From: Syntrophotalea acetylenivorans
Lineage (GTDB): Bacteria; Desulfobacterota; Desulfuromonadia; Desulfuromonadales; Syntrophotaleaceae
DNA: 64,000 bases
Direction of reading: 5' to 3'
Assembly: GCF_001887775.1 (NCBI RefSeq)
Contig: NZ_CP015519.1
Coordinates: 1 to 64,000 of the forward strand
Shown here: positions 17,007 to 25,007 of the stretch, piece after piece
How the letters are laid out: each line of letters begins with the position of its first letter
Numbering within the stretch: the stretch's first letter is position 1
Notes under the pieces: model-generated
What the model was told of the DNA's origin: nothing
The model's input: the letters and a program-made list of their open reading frames with translations, nothing else
Databases searched by the model: none
Program-made: the position numbers and the translations under genes

Positions 17007-17990
17007 ATGCACACCCTTTCTACCCAGGCAATGATAGCCCACCAGGTTGTACAGGATGAAATCGACGCCCTGATCCAAATGAAAGAAAGGATCAATGGAG
17101 AGTTCTCTACAGCCGTAAACATGATTCTTGCCTGCGAAGGTCGCCTGATCATTACGGGAATGGGTAAGTCTGGACATGTCGGCCAGAAGATTGCGGCCAC
17201 CATGGCTTCAACCGGAACCCCTTCTTTTTTCGTGCATCCTGCCGAAAGCGTTCATGGCGACCTGGGAAGGATAACCAAAGAAGATGTCGTTCTGGCTATT
17301 TCGAACTCGGGAGAAACCGAAGAGGTGCTTCGCCTCCTTCCGGCTATCAAGCGCATGGGGTCAAAGCTGATCTCGATGTGCGGGAGGCCTGAAAGCACTC
17401 TAAGTCGTGCAGGTGATATCTATTTGGACGTTTCCGTCCCCAAGGAAGCCTGTACCCTCGGCCTGGCGCCGACTTCAAGTACCACCGCCGCATTGGTTAT
17501 GGGAGACGCACTGGCGGTAGCCCTCCTCAACGAAAAAGGGTTCAAGGCTGAGGATTTTGCCCTCTGTCATCCCTCCGGGGCACTTGGTAAAAGACTTCTC
17601 CTTCGCGTGGAAGATATCATGCACAAGGAAGCCGCTATTCCATTAGCCCCCCAGGAATGCAGTGTCCAAAATGCCCTTTTCACCATCACCGAGAAGAAAT
17701 TGGGGGTTGTTGGTGTCGTAAAGAAAGATAAGGAGCTTGTAGGTGTCTTTACCGACGGAGACCTGCGGCGTCTCCTCTTAAATGAAGGTCCCGAATGTCT
17801 CAACAAGGTTCTCGCTGAAGTGATGTCAGCAAATCCTAAGAGGATTCTAGCTAGCACCATGGCCGCTAAAAGCATGCAGAAAATGAAGGAGTATCACATC
17901 ACCTCCCTTTTTGTATTTGAGAATGACGAGTCGATATCTCCCCTCGGCATTATTCACATCCACGACCTCATTAACTCAGGATTTGATTGA
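17007..17990 (+). CDS. kdsD: arabinose-5-phosphate isomerase (KdsD/KpsF/GutQ family)
   Basis: 327 aa. An N-terminal SIS domain (ITGMGKSGHVGQKIAATMAS, HPAESVHGDLGRI, AISNSGETEEVL) is followed by two CBS domains (VEDIMHKEAAIPLAPQECSV; FTDGDLRRLL). These enzymes interconvert ribulose 5-phosphate and arabinose 5-phosphate, the first step to Kdo for lipopolysaccharide. Start 17007 has CAGGAGCGG upstream; an in-frame ATG at 16923 would add 28 residues unlike the family. The MarR-type operator at 16862 suggests regulated expression, unusual for a housekeeping Kdo gene, so it may be a conditional paralogue. Confidence 0.88.
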   Translation: MHTLSTQAMIAHQVVQDEIDALIQMKERINGEFSTAVNMILACEGRLIITGMGKSGHVGQKIAATMASTGTPSFFVHPAESVHGDLGRITKEDVVLAISNSGETEEVLRLLPAIKRMGSKLISMCGRPESTLSRAGDIYLDVSVPKEACTLGLAPTSSTTAALVMGDALAVALLNEKGFKAEDFALCHPSGALGKRLLLRVEDIMHKEAAIPLAPQECSVQNALFTITEKKLGVVGVVKKDKELVGVFTDGDLRRLLLNEGPECLNKVLAEVMSANPKRILASTMAAKSMQKMKEYHITSLFVFENDESISPLGIIHIHDLINSGFD

Positions 17991-18060
17991 TGGACCCACA
18001 TGTCAAGCTTTGAGCACTGTATTTGCCCCCAAATAGTCGTCAGGGGGTATTGGTGGGGCA

Positions 18061-18486
18061 ATGCGAAGGTGGACTACTGCAGGTATTCTAACCGGTCTTC
18101 TGTGCACCCGTGCTGCTGCGAAAGCCATGACCAAACAATGCAGCGGCTGGATCATCAATATCGCCTCGGTTGTCGGCTAAATGAGCAATGCCGGTCAGAC
18201 TAGCTACTGTGCCAGCAAGTCGTGACTGATAGGATTGACCCGCTCCAATGCCTGTAAATTGGCAAAACGGAATGTAACCGTCAATGCGGTTGCCCCTGGC
18301 TTTATCGCTACCTATATGACTGACGCATTGCCGGAATATAATCATCAGGAGTTGGCCGCCCAGATTCATCTGGAGCACCTCGGTTCGCCGGACGATATTG
18401 CCAACACAGTACTCTTCTTGGCTTCTGAAAACGCCGGGTACATTACAGGTCAGGTTATCGAAGTCAACGGCGGAATGTATATGTAA
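18061..18486 (+). pseudogene. 3-oxoacyl-ACP reductase FabG remnant
   Basis: One frame spells the C-terminal two thirds of FabG with two internal stops: LTGLLCTRAAAKAMTKQCSG, IINIASVVG*, GQTSYCASKS*, then [20 protein letters not shown] and [14 protein letters not shown]. The catalytic Ser (IAS), Tyr and Lys of YxxxK are still visible. The cofactor-binding N-terminus is missing. Confidence 0.85.
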
Positions 18487-18534
18487 ACAAAAACGGATTG
18501 GGTTTTAGCCGAAACCACACAGGAGAAAAGTATA

Positions 18535-18760
18535 TGGCTTTTATTGAAATACGTGTAAAGCAATTGTTGCTGAGCAACTGGGTGTAGACGAAGATCAGGT
18601 GGCCGCTGATGTAGCATTCATGGACGATTTTGTTGTCGATTCCCTCGATACCGTAGAGCTGGTTTTGATTCTTGAAGAAGAGTTTGACGTGGGAATTTCT
18701 GATGAAAATGCAGAAAAGATCCAAACAGTTAAAGATGCCGTTGATTATATTTTCTTCATC
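18535..18760 (+). pseudogene. acyl carrier protein remnant
   Basis: ATG at 18535 follows AGGAGAAAAG. A single missing base near codon 12 breaks the frame (after VKQL); beyond it the sequence reads [20 protein letters not shown], then [20 protein letters not shown] with the phosphopantetheine serine (DSL) intact, and [16 protein letters not shown]. The normal end is replaced by unrelated sequence. With the fabG fossil it records a lost fatty-acid or polyketide-type cluster. Confidence 0.82.
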
Positions 18761-19550
18761 ACTAAACGGAATCAACACGTTTTTCAACGACTCCCGCTTT
18801 GCAGCAATTTCAGTGGAAGAATAGCCATTTGGCCGCTTAAAATCACAATATATATCGATATAGTCTCTATTAATTGCCAAAATGGATAATTCATTTTGAT
18901 AATATGGATAGCGATATGCTTTACCAATTAGGCACAAATTCAGTTGCTGCTTTTTGTGTAATGGATCCGCAAGCGTCTCAGAATTACCCTCTATGGAATG
19001 CGAAATGCCCACGGTTGCCCCAAATATCATGTCAAAAGGGATTGTCACATATTCATAGGGATTTTACAGGTAACCGAACCGTCCGAGAAATCACAATTAC
19101 CAAGCCCCCCTGTGTTAGGACATGATAGACACGACAACTATCTTGACTCCCACCGGGTAGAGCCTTTCATTAAGGTTGATTACCAGACAACCAATTCTGG
19201 AAAGGATAAGAATACCGGCACTTCCATTCCCAGGCAGTCAGAACTTGCTGTGGGGATTGGTAACCACTTCACGTTAACCGACAGACTGACTCTTGCGCTG
19301 TCGTATGGAAAAGGCGTTTCGGGAAGAAATACGACTAAACAAATGCCCAATAAGGCCCGATTTGTCAGGGTTTTCTAACGTTTGTTTAGGCAGCGTAACG
19401 TTGAGTCCGGGCGGGAGTCTGCTATCGTTAGGCTGTCGTTCTTGAACGTTTTGGAAGAGAAGTTAACTGTTTTTTAACTCAACAAAAAGGTACTTGGGTC
19501 GGAGGGTAGTCCTGTTGATCCGCTAAGCCCTAAGCACTAGGAGGTACAAA
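18761..19550. other. 790-base region with scattered remnants upstream of acetylene hydratase
   Basis: An open stretch ending at 19378 contains VEPFIKVDYQTTNSGKDKN and NHFTLTDRLTLALSYGKGV, a pattern like the last strands of an outer-membrane barrel, but I cannot name it. The 170 bases before ahy should contain its promoter: GTTAACTGTTTTTTAACTCA (from 19461) is a notable inverted repeat. AGGAGGT (19539-19545) is the ahy ribosome site. Confidence 0.45.
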
Positions 19551-21749
19551 ATGGCTAGCAAGAAGCACGTTGCCTGTCAGTCCTGCGATATTAATTGTGT
19601 TGTAGAGGCTGTAGTGAAGGATGACGGTAAGATCCAAACAAAGAGTATCTCAGAGCCTCACCCGACAACTCCCCCCAATAGTATTTGTATGAAGTCGGTG
19701 AATGCGGACACGATCAGGACTCATAAGGATCGTGTGCTCTATCCTCTGAAAAACGTGGGTAGTAAGAGGGGAGAGCAAAGGTGGGAGCGAATCAGTTGGG
19801 ACCAGGCATTGGATGAAATTGCCGAAAAGTTGAAAAAGATTATAGCGAAATACGGTCCGGAGTCCCTTGGTGTAAGCCAGACTGAGATTAATCAGCAAAG
19901 CGAATGTGGAACGCTCCGGAGATTCATGAATCTCTTGGGTAGCCCGAACTGGACTGCCGCCATGTATATGTGTATCGGGAATACAGCCGGAGTTCATAGA
20001 GTAACTCATGGAAGTTACTCTTTTGCGAGTTTTGCCGACTCTAATTGCCTTTTGTTCATTGGTAAAAATCTCAGTAATCATAATTGGGTCTCCCAGTTCA
20101 ATGACCTTAAGGCTGCTTTAAAAAGAGGCTGCAAGCTTATTGTGCTTGATCCGCGCAGAACCAAGGTCGCAGAGATGGCGGATATTTGGCTTCCTCTTCG
20201 CTATGGGACAGATGCAGCTCTATTTCTCGGGATGATTAACGTTATCATCAATGAACAGTTGTACGACAAAGAGTTTGTTGAAAACTGGTGTGTTGGGTTT
20301 GAAGAGCTTAAAGAACGGGTTCAGGAATATCCTTTAGACAAAGTTGCGGAAATAACCGGATGCGATGCCGAAGAAATCAGGAAAGCTGCTGTTATGTTCG
20401 CAACCGAGGGGCCTGCATCCATACCTTGGGCTGTTTCAACTGACATGCAGAAAAACAGTACGTCGGCGATCCGCGCTCAATGCATTTTAAGGGCAATTAC
20501 TGGCAGCCTTAAGCAAGGGGCGGAGTTGTTGGGGCTCCCCCATTCAGAGTTCGTGTCTGTTTCCCAGATTCAGATGCACGAAGCACTGCCTGAAGAAAAG
20601 AAAAAGATTCAGCTCGGTACAGAACGGTACCCGCTCCTTACATACACGGGGATGAGTGCGTTTGAAGAGCCGTCAGCAAGAGTCTATGGGGAAGAAAATA
20701 GGTACTTCCACAATATGGCCGCGTTTATGGCCAATCCGACGGATATGTTTACGGCTATGGCTTCCGAGAAACCGTATCCTGTGAAGGCCTTCTTTACATT
20801 TGCCAGCAATGCGCTGATGGGCTTTGCAAATCAGGAAAACGCACTCGCTGGTCTCATGAATCAGGAATTGGTTGTTTGTTACGATCAGTTCATCAACCCT
20901 ACAGCGCAGCTTGCCGATTATATTCTCCCCGGTGATCACTGGCTGGAGAGGCCTGTTGTTACGCCGAATTGGGAAGGTATTCCTTTCGCCAATACTTCCC
21001 AGCAAGTTGTCGAACCGGCTGGCGAAGCCAAAGATGAATATTATGTCGTCAGAGAGCTGGCCATCAGGATGGGACTTGAAGAGCATTTCCCGTGGAAGGA
21101 CCGGGCTGAATTGATGAACTACAGGATCAGCCCGACTGGTAAGGATTGGGAAGAGTTCCAGAAGCAATTCACCTATCCGTCTAATATTCCCGATTATTTT
21201 GCCCCGGGTGGGGTAGGCGTGGCGACCCCATCAGGAAAAGTTGAGCTGTATTCAAGTGTGCTTGAAGGACTTGGGTATGATCCGTTGCCGTACTACAAGG
21301 AGCCGGAGCAGACTCCAATCAGTGACCCGGAACTTGCGAAGGAATATCCCTTAACCCTTTTTGCTGGTCTGCGTGAAGATCCGGGCTTTAACTCCTGCTA
21401 TATGCAGGAAGGGCCCCTTAGAAACGTAGAGCCCGATCCTGTTGCCTTGCTTCATCCAAAAACTGCGCAGTCCCTTGGACTTCCCTCCGGCGAATGGATC
21501 TGGGTTGAGACAACTCATGGGAGGTTGAAGTTGCTCCTCAAGCATGATGGTGCGCAGCCGGAAGGTACGATAAGAATACCCCATGGACGGTGGTGCCCTG
21601 AACAGGAAGGTGGTCCTGAGACTGGATTTAGTGGAGCCATGCTGCATAATGATGCCATGGTATTAAGTGATGATGACTGGAATCTCGATCCGGAGCAGGG
21701 TTTGCCAAATCTTAGAGGCGGTATTCTTGCGAAGGCATATAAATGCTGA
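19551..21749 (+). CDS. ahy: acetylene hydratase (tungsten, bis-MGD, [4Fe-4S])
   Basis: Hydrates acetylene to acetaldehyde without net redox change. The 732-aa product opens with the cluster motif of DMSO-reductase-family enzymes (Cys9, Cys12, Cys16, Cys46). It carries Asp13, the key acid of acetylene hydratase, Lys48 between cluster and pterin, Cys141 as tungsten ligand next to Ile142, and Ile14, Ile113, Trp179 and Trp293 of the ring that admits acetylene. The known Pelobacter enzyme is 730 aa; from memory the sequences are nearly the same, with a 2-residue insertion near residue 375 (YGEENRYFH). No signal peptide, so cytoplasmic. A strong site AGGAGGT stands 5 bases before the ATG. The second copy is at 1-1492. 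Acetaldehyde dehydrogenase lies 3.5 kb upstream. Confidence 0.97.
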   Translation: MASKKHVACQSCDINCVVEAVVKDDGKIQTKSISEPHPTTPPNSICMKSVNADTIRTHKDRVLYPLKNVGSKRGEQRWERISWDQALDEIAEKLKKIIAKYGPESLGVSQTEINQQSECGTLRRFMNLLGSPNWTAAMYMCIGNTAGVHRVTHGSYSFASFADSNCLLFIGKNLSNHNWVSQFNDLKAALKRGCKLIVLDPRRTKVAEMADIWLPLRYGTDAALFLGMINVIINEQLYDKEFVENWCVGFEELKERVQEYPLDKVAEITGCDAEEIRKAAVMFATEGPASIPWAVSTDMQKNSTSAIRAQCILRAITGSLKQGAELLGLPHSEFVSVSQIQMHEALPEEKKKIQLGTERYPLLTYTGMSAFEEPSARVYGEENRYFHNMAAFMANPTDMFTAMASEKPYPVKAFFTFASNALMGFANQENALAGLMNQELVVCYDQFINPTAQLADYILPGDHWLERPVVTPNWEGIPFANTSQQVVEPAGEAKDEYYVVRELAIRMGLEEHFPWKDRAELMNYRISPTGKDWEEFQKQFTYPSNIPDYFAPGGVGVATPSGKVELYSSVLEGLGYDPLPYYKEPEQTPISDPELAKEYPLTLFAGLREDPGFNSCYMQEGPLRNVEPDPVALLHPKTAQSLGLPSGEWIWVETTHGRLKLLLKHDGAQPEGTIRIPHGRWCPEQEGGPETGFSGAMLHNDAMVLSDDDWNLDPEQGLPNLRGGILAKAYKC

Positions 21750-22064
21750 AAAAGGCTTGTGGATAGGTAGGTGGGGTATTGCAGCAGGCTGCCAGTCGAT
21801 CGATTTTACGTGCCGAGCGTTTGATGAGTGAGGCGGATTGTGCAGATTTTCTGCCGGAGGTAGACCGCCGGCTTGCAGGATTGGTTCTCATTCTTTGAGT
21901 TACAGGATGTTCTGGTAAATCGGATTTCTTGGAAACCACCCCACTTCGGTGGCCATGCCTTCTCCTTCAGAAAGGATACTTTGTGTTTGGGGGAGGCATG
22001 GTCACTACCCTTACTTTGTTGAGGCAGATGAGTGATCACCCTATTGGCAAAATTAGTGCTTACG

Positions 22065-22108
22065 TGTCAGGTCCCGCATGATTCCTGACCTGTTTATGGA
22101 AAAGTTCC
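22065..22108. mobile_element. fossil end of an IS481-family element (right repeat copy)
   Basis: TGTCAGGTCCCGCATGATTC and the following CTGACCTGTTTATGGAAAAG equal the reverse complement of the right end of the intact IS481-family element (34730-34773). The insertion scar therefore predates the duplication of the ahy-mobA region. Confidence 0.75.
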
Positions 22109-22196
22109 ATTTTCTTTTTTTGCCAATCTTTTCGACAGTAAACAACGCATAGATTTCTAACGTCCCGTAGGGTTTCATGTTTGGGAGGATGCTGCG

Positions 22197-22328
22197 ATAA
22201 AAGGGAATTCGTCATTAATAACCGGCATTATCCTCGTTGGCGGATAGAACCGTCGTATGGGAACCGATAGGGCATTCCTAAAAATCGAAGGCATTTCCCT
22301 TTTTAAACGGGTCCTCCAAGTTATGGAG
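22197..22328 (+). pseudogene. dead 5' fragment of mobA
   Basis: Corresponds to codons 1-44 of mobA at 1935. The start codon is ATA instead of ATG, a TAG stop replaces the Lys codon within the signature LVGGKSRR, and several further substitutions are present. The fragment is cut by the IS3-family end at 22329. Confidence 0.88.
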
Positions 22329-22371
22329 TGACCTGCCCCACCTGATAGGTCTACTTCGAATGTTAGTGTAG

Positions 22372-23240
22372 CGCAACCCTGTCGGTTTCCAATGCCGCTG
22401 CTTGAATAGGCAGCGGCATTATTGTTTCGGGTACTGGTGGACGGTAGCCGAGCGAACTGTGTGGACGGATTGTGTTGTAATGTCATCGCCACTGTTCAAT
22501 CAGAATCTTGTCCTCCTTGAGGGTATAGAAAATCTCCCCATTGAGCAACTCATCCCTCAGTTTACCGTTGAAGGATTCATTGTAACCGTTCTCCCAAGGG
22601 CTGCCTGGCTCAATGAATAACGTCTTGGCCCCGAGACGCTCCAACCAGCCCCTGACCAGCTTTGCCGTAAATTCTGCGCCATTATCAGGCCGGATGTAGC
22701 CAGGCGTCCCTTGATGCAGAAACAGGTCAGACACTGTCTCCACCACATCGTTCGAGTTAAGTTTTGATCAACCCGCATGGCCAGGTACTCCCGGCTGTAT
22801 TCGTCAATCACGGTCAGCATCCGGAAGACTTTGCCATCGTGCGTTCGATCCTGGACAAAGTCATAGGCCCAGACATGATTTCGATATTCGGGTCGCTTGC
22901 GAATACAGGACCCGTCATTGAGCCAGAGTCGGCCTCGTTTTGGTTGTTTCTGTGGGACCTTTAGTCCCTCCCGTCGCCAGATCCGTTCTACCCGCTTGTG
23001 GTTGACCGTCTATCCGCCATGTTGAATGAGGGCGGTAATACGCCGATAGCCATAGCTGCCATATTGACTGGCCAATTCAATAATGGCTGCTGTCAGCGAG
23101 CCTTCGTCTTCTCGTGGCTGGGGTGGTCGTCTCTGTACGGATCGGTTGTTGGCCTAAGACGCGACATGCCCGCCGCTCCGAGATACGTAATCTTTCCTGA
23201 ACGGCATTCACGCAGGCCCGGCGACGCTCAGGACTTAGAA
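22372..23240 (-). pseudogene. IS3-family transposase OrfB, broken
   Basis: On the minus strand the pieces read VWAYDFVQDRTHDGKVFRML, TVIDEYSREYLAMRVD, a frameshift near 22757, then GYIRPDNGAEFTAKLVRGWL and PGSPWENGYNESFNGKLRDE with the catalytic Asp and Glu. After KILIEQWR a TGA interrupts before HYNTIRPHSSLGYRPP. At least one frameshift and one nonsense change make it inactive. Confidence 0.82.
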
Positions 23241-23432
23241 GTTTCCCTTGGCTGCTTCCTGCAGTATCAAAGTGCTCATCCCGCCATACTCTTTGCGCCA
23301 GCGGTAATAAGGCACTTCACTCACTCCGATTGCTTTGATTGCTTGAGCCACGGTCTGACCTTGACCGATCAAAATGTCTTCTTCACGCAGTTTGGAAATG
23401 ATCTCTTTGGGACGGTAACGTTTCTTCGCCAT
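23235..23432 (-). CDS. IS3-family transposase OrfA
   Basis: 65 aa from the ATG at 23432 (RBS GGAGGAAG). MAKKRYRPKEIISKLREEDI and GQTVAQAIKAIGVSEVPYYR are the helix-turn-helix of IS407-type OrfA, ending WRKEYGGMSTLILQEAA. It appears to be shortened and has no functional OrfB partner. Confidence 0.75.
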   Translation of the reverse strand: MAKKRYRPKEIISKLREEDILIGQGQTVAQAIKAIGVSEVPYYRWRKEYGGMSTLILQEAAKGNF

Positions 23433-23460
23433 GTTCTTCCTCCTTGTCAAATCCGGTCTT

Positions 23461-23620
23461 GGGACTTAACACAAAAATGGACCGATTTGCTGGGAGAAGG
23501 TAACAAGTGCTGAGGTGGATCAATTTGGGTCGATGATTGCCCTCGAAGGTGGGGAGGTTTTGGATGGCAATTAACAAATAAGGTCAAAAAGGGACATTTT
23601 TGCATGCCGATTGAAAAAAT
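23461..23620. mobile_element. possible remnant of a second IS end
   Basis: In reverse the sequence contains TGTCCCTTTTTGACCTTATT and CCAAAACCTCCCCACCTTCG, a style I associate with ends of IS21-type elements. No transposase sequence is left. Weak evidence. Confidence 0.3.
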
Positions 23621-23623
23621 AGG

Positions 23624-23666
23624 TTGACTCGGGAAAGCAGGGCCTGATAGTGTGTTGGTCAACCAG
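23624..23666 (+). promoter_or_regulatory. TetR-type promoter before the twin ncRNA candidates
   Basis: TTGACT (23624-23629), 18 bases, TAGTGT (23648-23653), then GTTGGTCAACCAGC. Promoter core TTGACTCGG and the GTTGG..AACCA palindrome match the tetR promoter at 12334-12381, 11 kb away. This suggests that the RNA at 23680 is repressed by the same regulator. Confidence 0.6.
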
Positions 23667-23679
23667 CCAAATTTGTTTT

Positions 23680-23889
23680 AAGTTTGTTGTTTGCGAAGGT
23701 ATTTGGTTCTGTATTGAATAGTTTGTAAACCAAGTAGTTGCAGTGCAGCAAGAACCGTTTTGTTCGACCTAGATATAGCTTTTAGAATTATCAAGTAGTT
23801 GAGTAGCCTCCGCACATGAAAAGCTAGTCTTTACCTCCTTGGAATCCCAAGTGGGGGGGACCTCCTCTCTCCCCACTTGGATCTTTTTT
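23680..23889 (+). ncRNA. candidate small RNA, copy A, ending in an intrinsic terminator
   Basis: About 210 bases without a plausible ORF, closely related to 24015-24243. Shared blocks: GTATTGAATAGTTTGT, AAG(T/A)AGTTGC(A/G)GTG, CCTAGATAT, AGTTGAGTA, AAAAGCTAGTCT and the terminal hairpin. The 3' end is a textbook intrinsic terminator: CCAAGTGGGG (23847-23856) pairs with CCCCACTTGG (23871-23880), followed by T6. A TetR-type promoter stands directly upstream. No family I know matches. Confidence 0.6.
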
Positions 23890-24014
23890 GACTAGCGGTT
23901 AAGGCTTTAGAAAGTTTGTTTTAACTTTTTCTAGAGGTGTGCAGGTCGAGTCATGAGCTTTCAAGTTACATGGTTGTTCATAGCGAAGGCAAAATGCTCT
24001 AACAGTAAATTGTT

Positions 24015-24243
24015 GAGTTTGTTTTTTGTAGGAATATTGAATCATGTATTGAATAGTTTGTTGGTCAAGAAGTTGCGGTGTAGATAGAAACTTTTTTGTT
24101 TTCCCTAGATATGGCATTTACAACTGCTCAAATAGTTGAGTAACCCCCACACACGTAAAAGCTAGTCTAGTTTTATCCTACCTATGTAATTCCAAGTGGG
24201 GGGGGGTTACTCCTCCCTTTCCTCTCCTACTTGGAGATATTTT
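24015..24243 (+). ncRNA. candidate small RNA, copy B, ending in an intrinsic terminator
   Basis: Tandem relative of copy A with the same order of conserved blocks. The terminator stem CCAAGTGGGG.../...CTCCTACTTGG (24192-24234) differs from copy A in both arms yet still pairs, using G-U pairs, and ends in ATATTTT. That pattern is what selection on structure would give. A clear promoter of its own is not visible; it could be read through from copy A or start near 24010. Confidence 0.55.
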
Positions 24244-24457
24244 GCATCCAAACATTGGACTTTCCAGAGAGTTTTTAGCAAGGACTTGGCCTTCAAATTC
24301 ACAGGTACTGCAAATGTCGTTCTCTGATCTCGTGTCTTACATAATTAATAATAACGCTAGTCACTTTCTTGTGCCGCTGTCAGAAAAATTTGACGTAAAC
24401 ATCTGGAACGCCGCCATGAACGAAGCCTTCAGGCAAATGGGGCTCGTTAATAAATGA
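24242..24457 (+). CDS. possible small hypothetical protein
   Basis: 71-codon frame; a shorter start at ATG 24314 gives MSFSDLVSYIINNNASHFLV, then NIWNAAMNEAFRQMGLVNK. It begins in the T-run of the copy B terminator and lacks a good ribosome site, so it may be a remnant. I recognise no family. Confidence 0.25.
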   Translation: MHPNIGLSREFLARTWPSNSQVLQMSFSDLVSYIINNNASHFLVPLSEKFDVNIWNAAMNEAFRQMGLVNK

Positions 24458-24519
24458 AGCGCGGTATAGCTGTTTGATTTTTGCGGTGATTGTGACGTTC
24501 TGATAATTACATTTTTTTG

Positions 24520-24745
24520 TTAGCCGTCACGGGGCTTCGGGCCGGGCCGAGAGCCTGTGACGCAGGTGGCTGTTTTGCAGGTGACAGCCTGGCTTAAGCC
24601 CGGAACCGCACTAGCGGTTTCCGGGCTTAAGTCGTTTCAGGGGGCAAAGCCTGTGGTTGGCGTCATGGTCAGCGAGTCATCCGGCAAGCGAGTTTGTAAG
24701 CAGCAATGGGGCTGAGTTGTTACCTTTTTGCTTGGTATAGAGGTT
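24520..24745 (+). promoter_or_regulatory. hairpin-rich leader before the sensory hydrogenase operon
   Basis: Three consecutive inverted repeats: GTCACGGGGCT...AGCCTGTGAC, TGGCTGT...ACAGCC, and a 17-base-pair hairpin CTTAAGCCCGGAACCGC / GCGGTTTCCGGGCTTAAG with one bulged base (24593-24631). No T-run follows the last. The structure sits 120 bases before the first gene and has the density of a structured RNA leader or riboswitch. I could not match it to the Moco, c-di-GMP-I or cobalamin consensus. Confidence 0.5.
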
Positions 24746-24749
24746 AAAT

Positions 24750-24995
24750 ATGGAACATCGTATCAAGATTTGCATGGGCAGTTCCTGCTATAGCCGCGGC
24801 AATCAGGAGAACCTGGAGCGCATCGAACGCTACCTGAACTATCGTCAGGTCAACTGCGCCATCGACCTGCGCGGCAGCCGTTGTGAAGGACGCTGTTTTG
24901 AAGGGCCGAACATCGAGATTAACGGCCGATTGTTCGGTGGAGTCAAAGCCGAGACCATCGAGCAGTTGCTCGACCAGCAACTGGGCTTGTATTGA
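24750..24995 (+). CDS. thioredoxin-like [2Fe-2S] ferredoxin (NuoE/HydC type)
   Basis: 81 aa, IKICMGSSCYSRGNQENLER... with Cys9 and Cys14 at the N-terminus and Cys45 and Cys49 in LRGSRCEGRCFEGPNIEING. This is the four-cysteine pattern of the thioredoxin-like [2Fe-2S] domain in NuoE and in hydrogenase small subunits. It is reduced to the cluster domain only. It lies 12 bases before the H-cluster gene and is likely its electron-transfer partner. Confidence 0.85.
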   Translation: MEHRIKICMGSSCYSRGNQENLERIERYLNYRQVNCAIDLRGSRCEGRCFEGPNIEINGRLFGGVKAETIEQLLDQQLGLY

Positions 24996-25007
24996 CGGGA
25001 GTGTGTC

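Larger units (their letters stand above)
20258..22328. repeat. right copy of long direct repeat
   Basis: Direct copy of 1-2066. It is identical through base 22012, then diverges; it ends at 22328 where an IS3-family end (TGACCTGCCCC) starts. Because the repeats have the same orientation, recombination between them would excise or duplicate the 20,257 bases in between. Confidence 0.9.
22329..23460 (-). mobile_element. degenerate IS3-family (IS407-group-like) insertion sequence
   Basis: One terminal repeat, TGACCTGCCCCACCTGATAG, lies at 22329. Transposase genes run leftward: orfA near 23432-23235, orfB from about 23240 to 22372. The orfA-side terminal repeat is not recognisable, so that end appears eroded. 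Relatives of the terminal repeat recur at 33560-33662. Confidence 0.8.

Noticed and set aside
19551-21749. Pyrogallol-phloroglucinol transhydroxylase or formate dehydrogenase
   Set aside because: Same superfamily, but residue-by-residue agreement at Asp13, Lys48, Cys141, Ile142, Trp179 and Trp293, plus the length, points to acetylene hydratase.
22175-22492. 105-codon frame on the minus strand at the mobA fragment/IS border
   Set aside because: It crosses the junction of two unrelated sequences in antisense and has no features.
24520-24745. c-di-GMP-I (GEMM) or Moco riboswitch
   Set aside because: The conserved GGCAAACC/GACGCAAAGCC pieces of GEMM and the Moco core could not be placed; only generic stems are visible.
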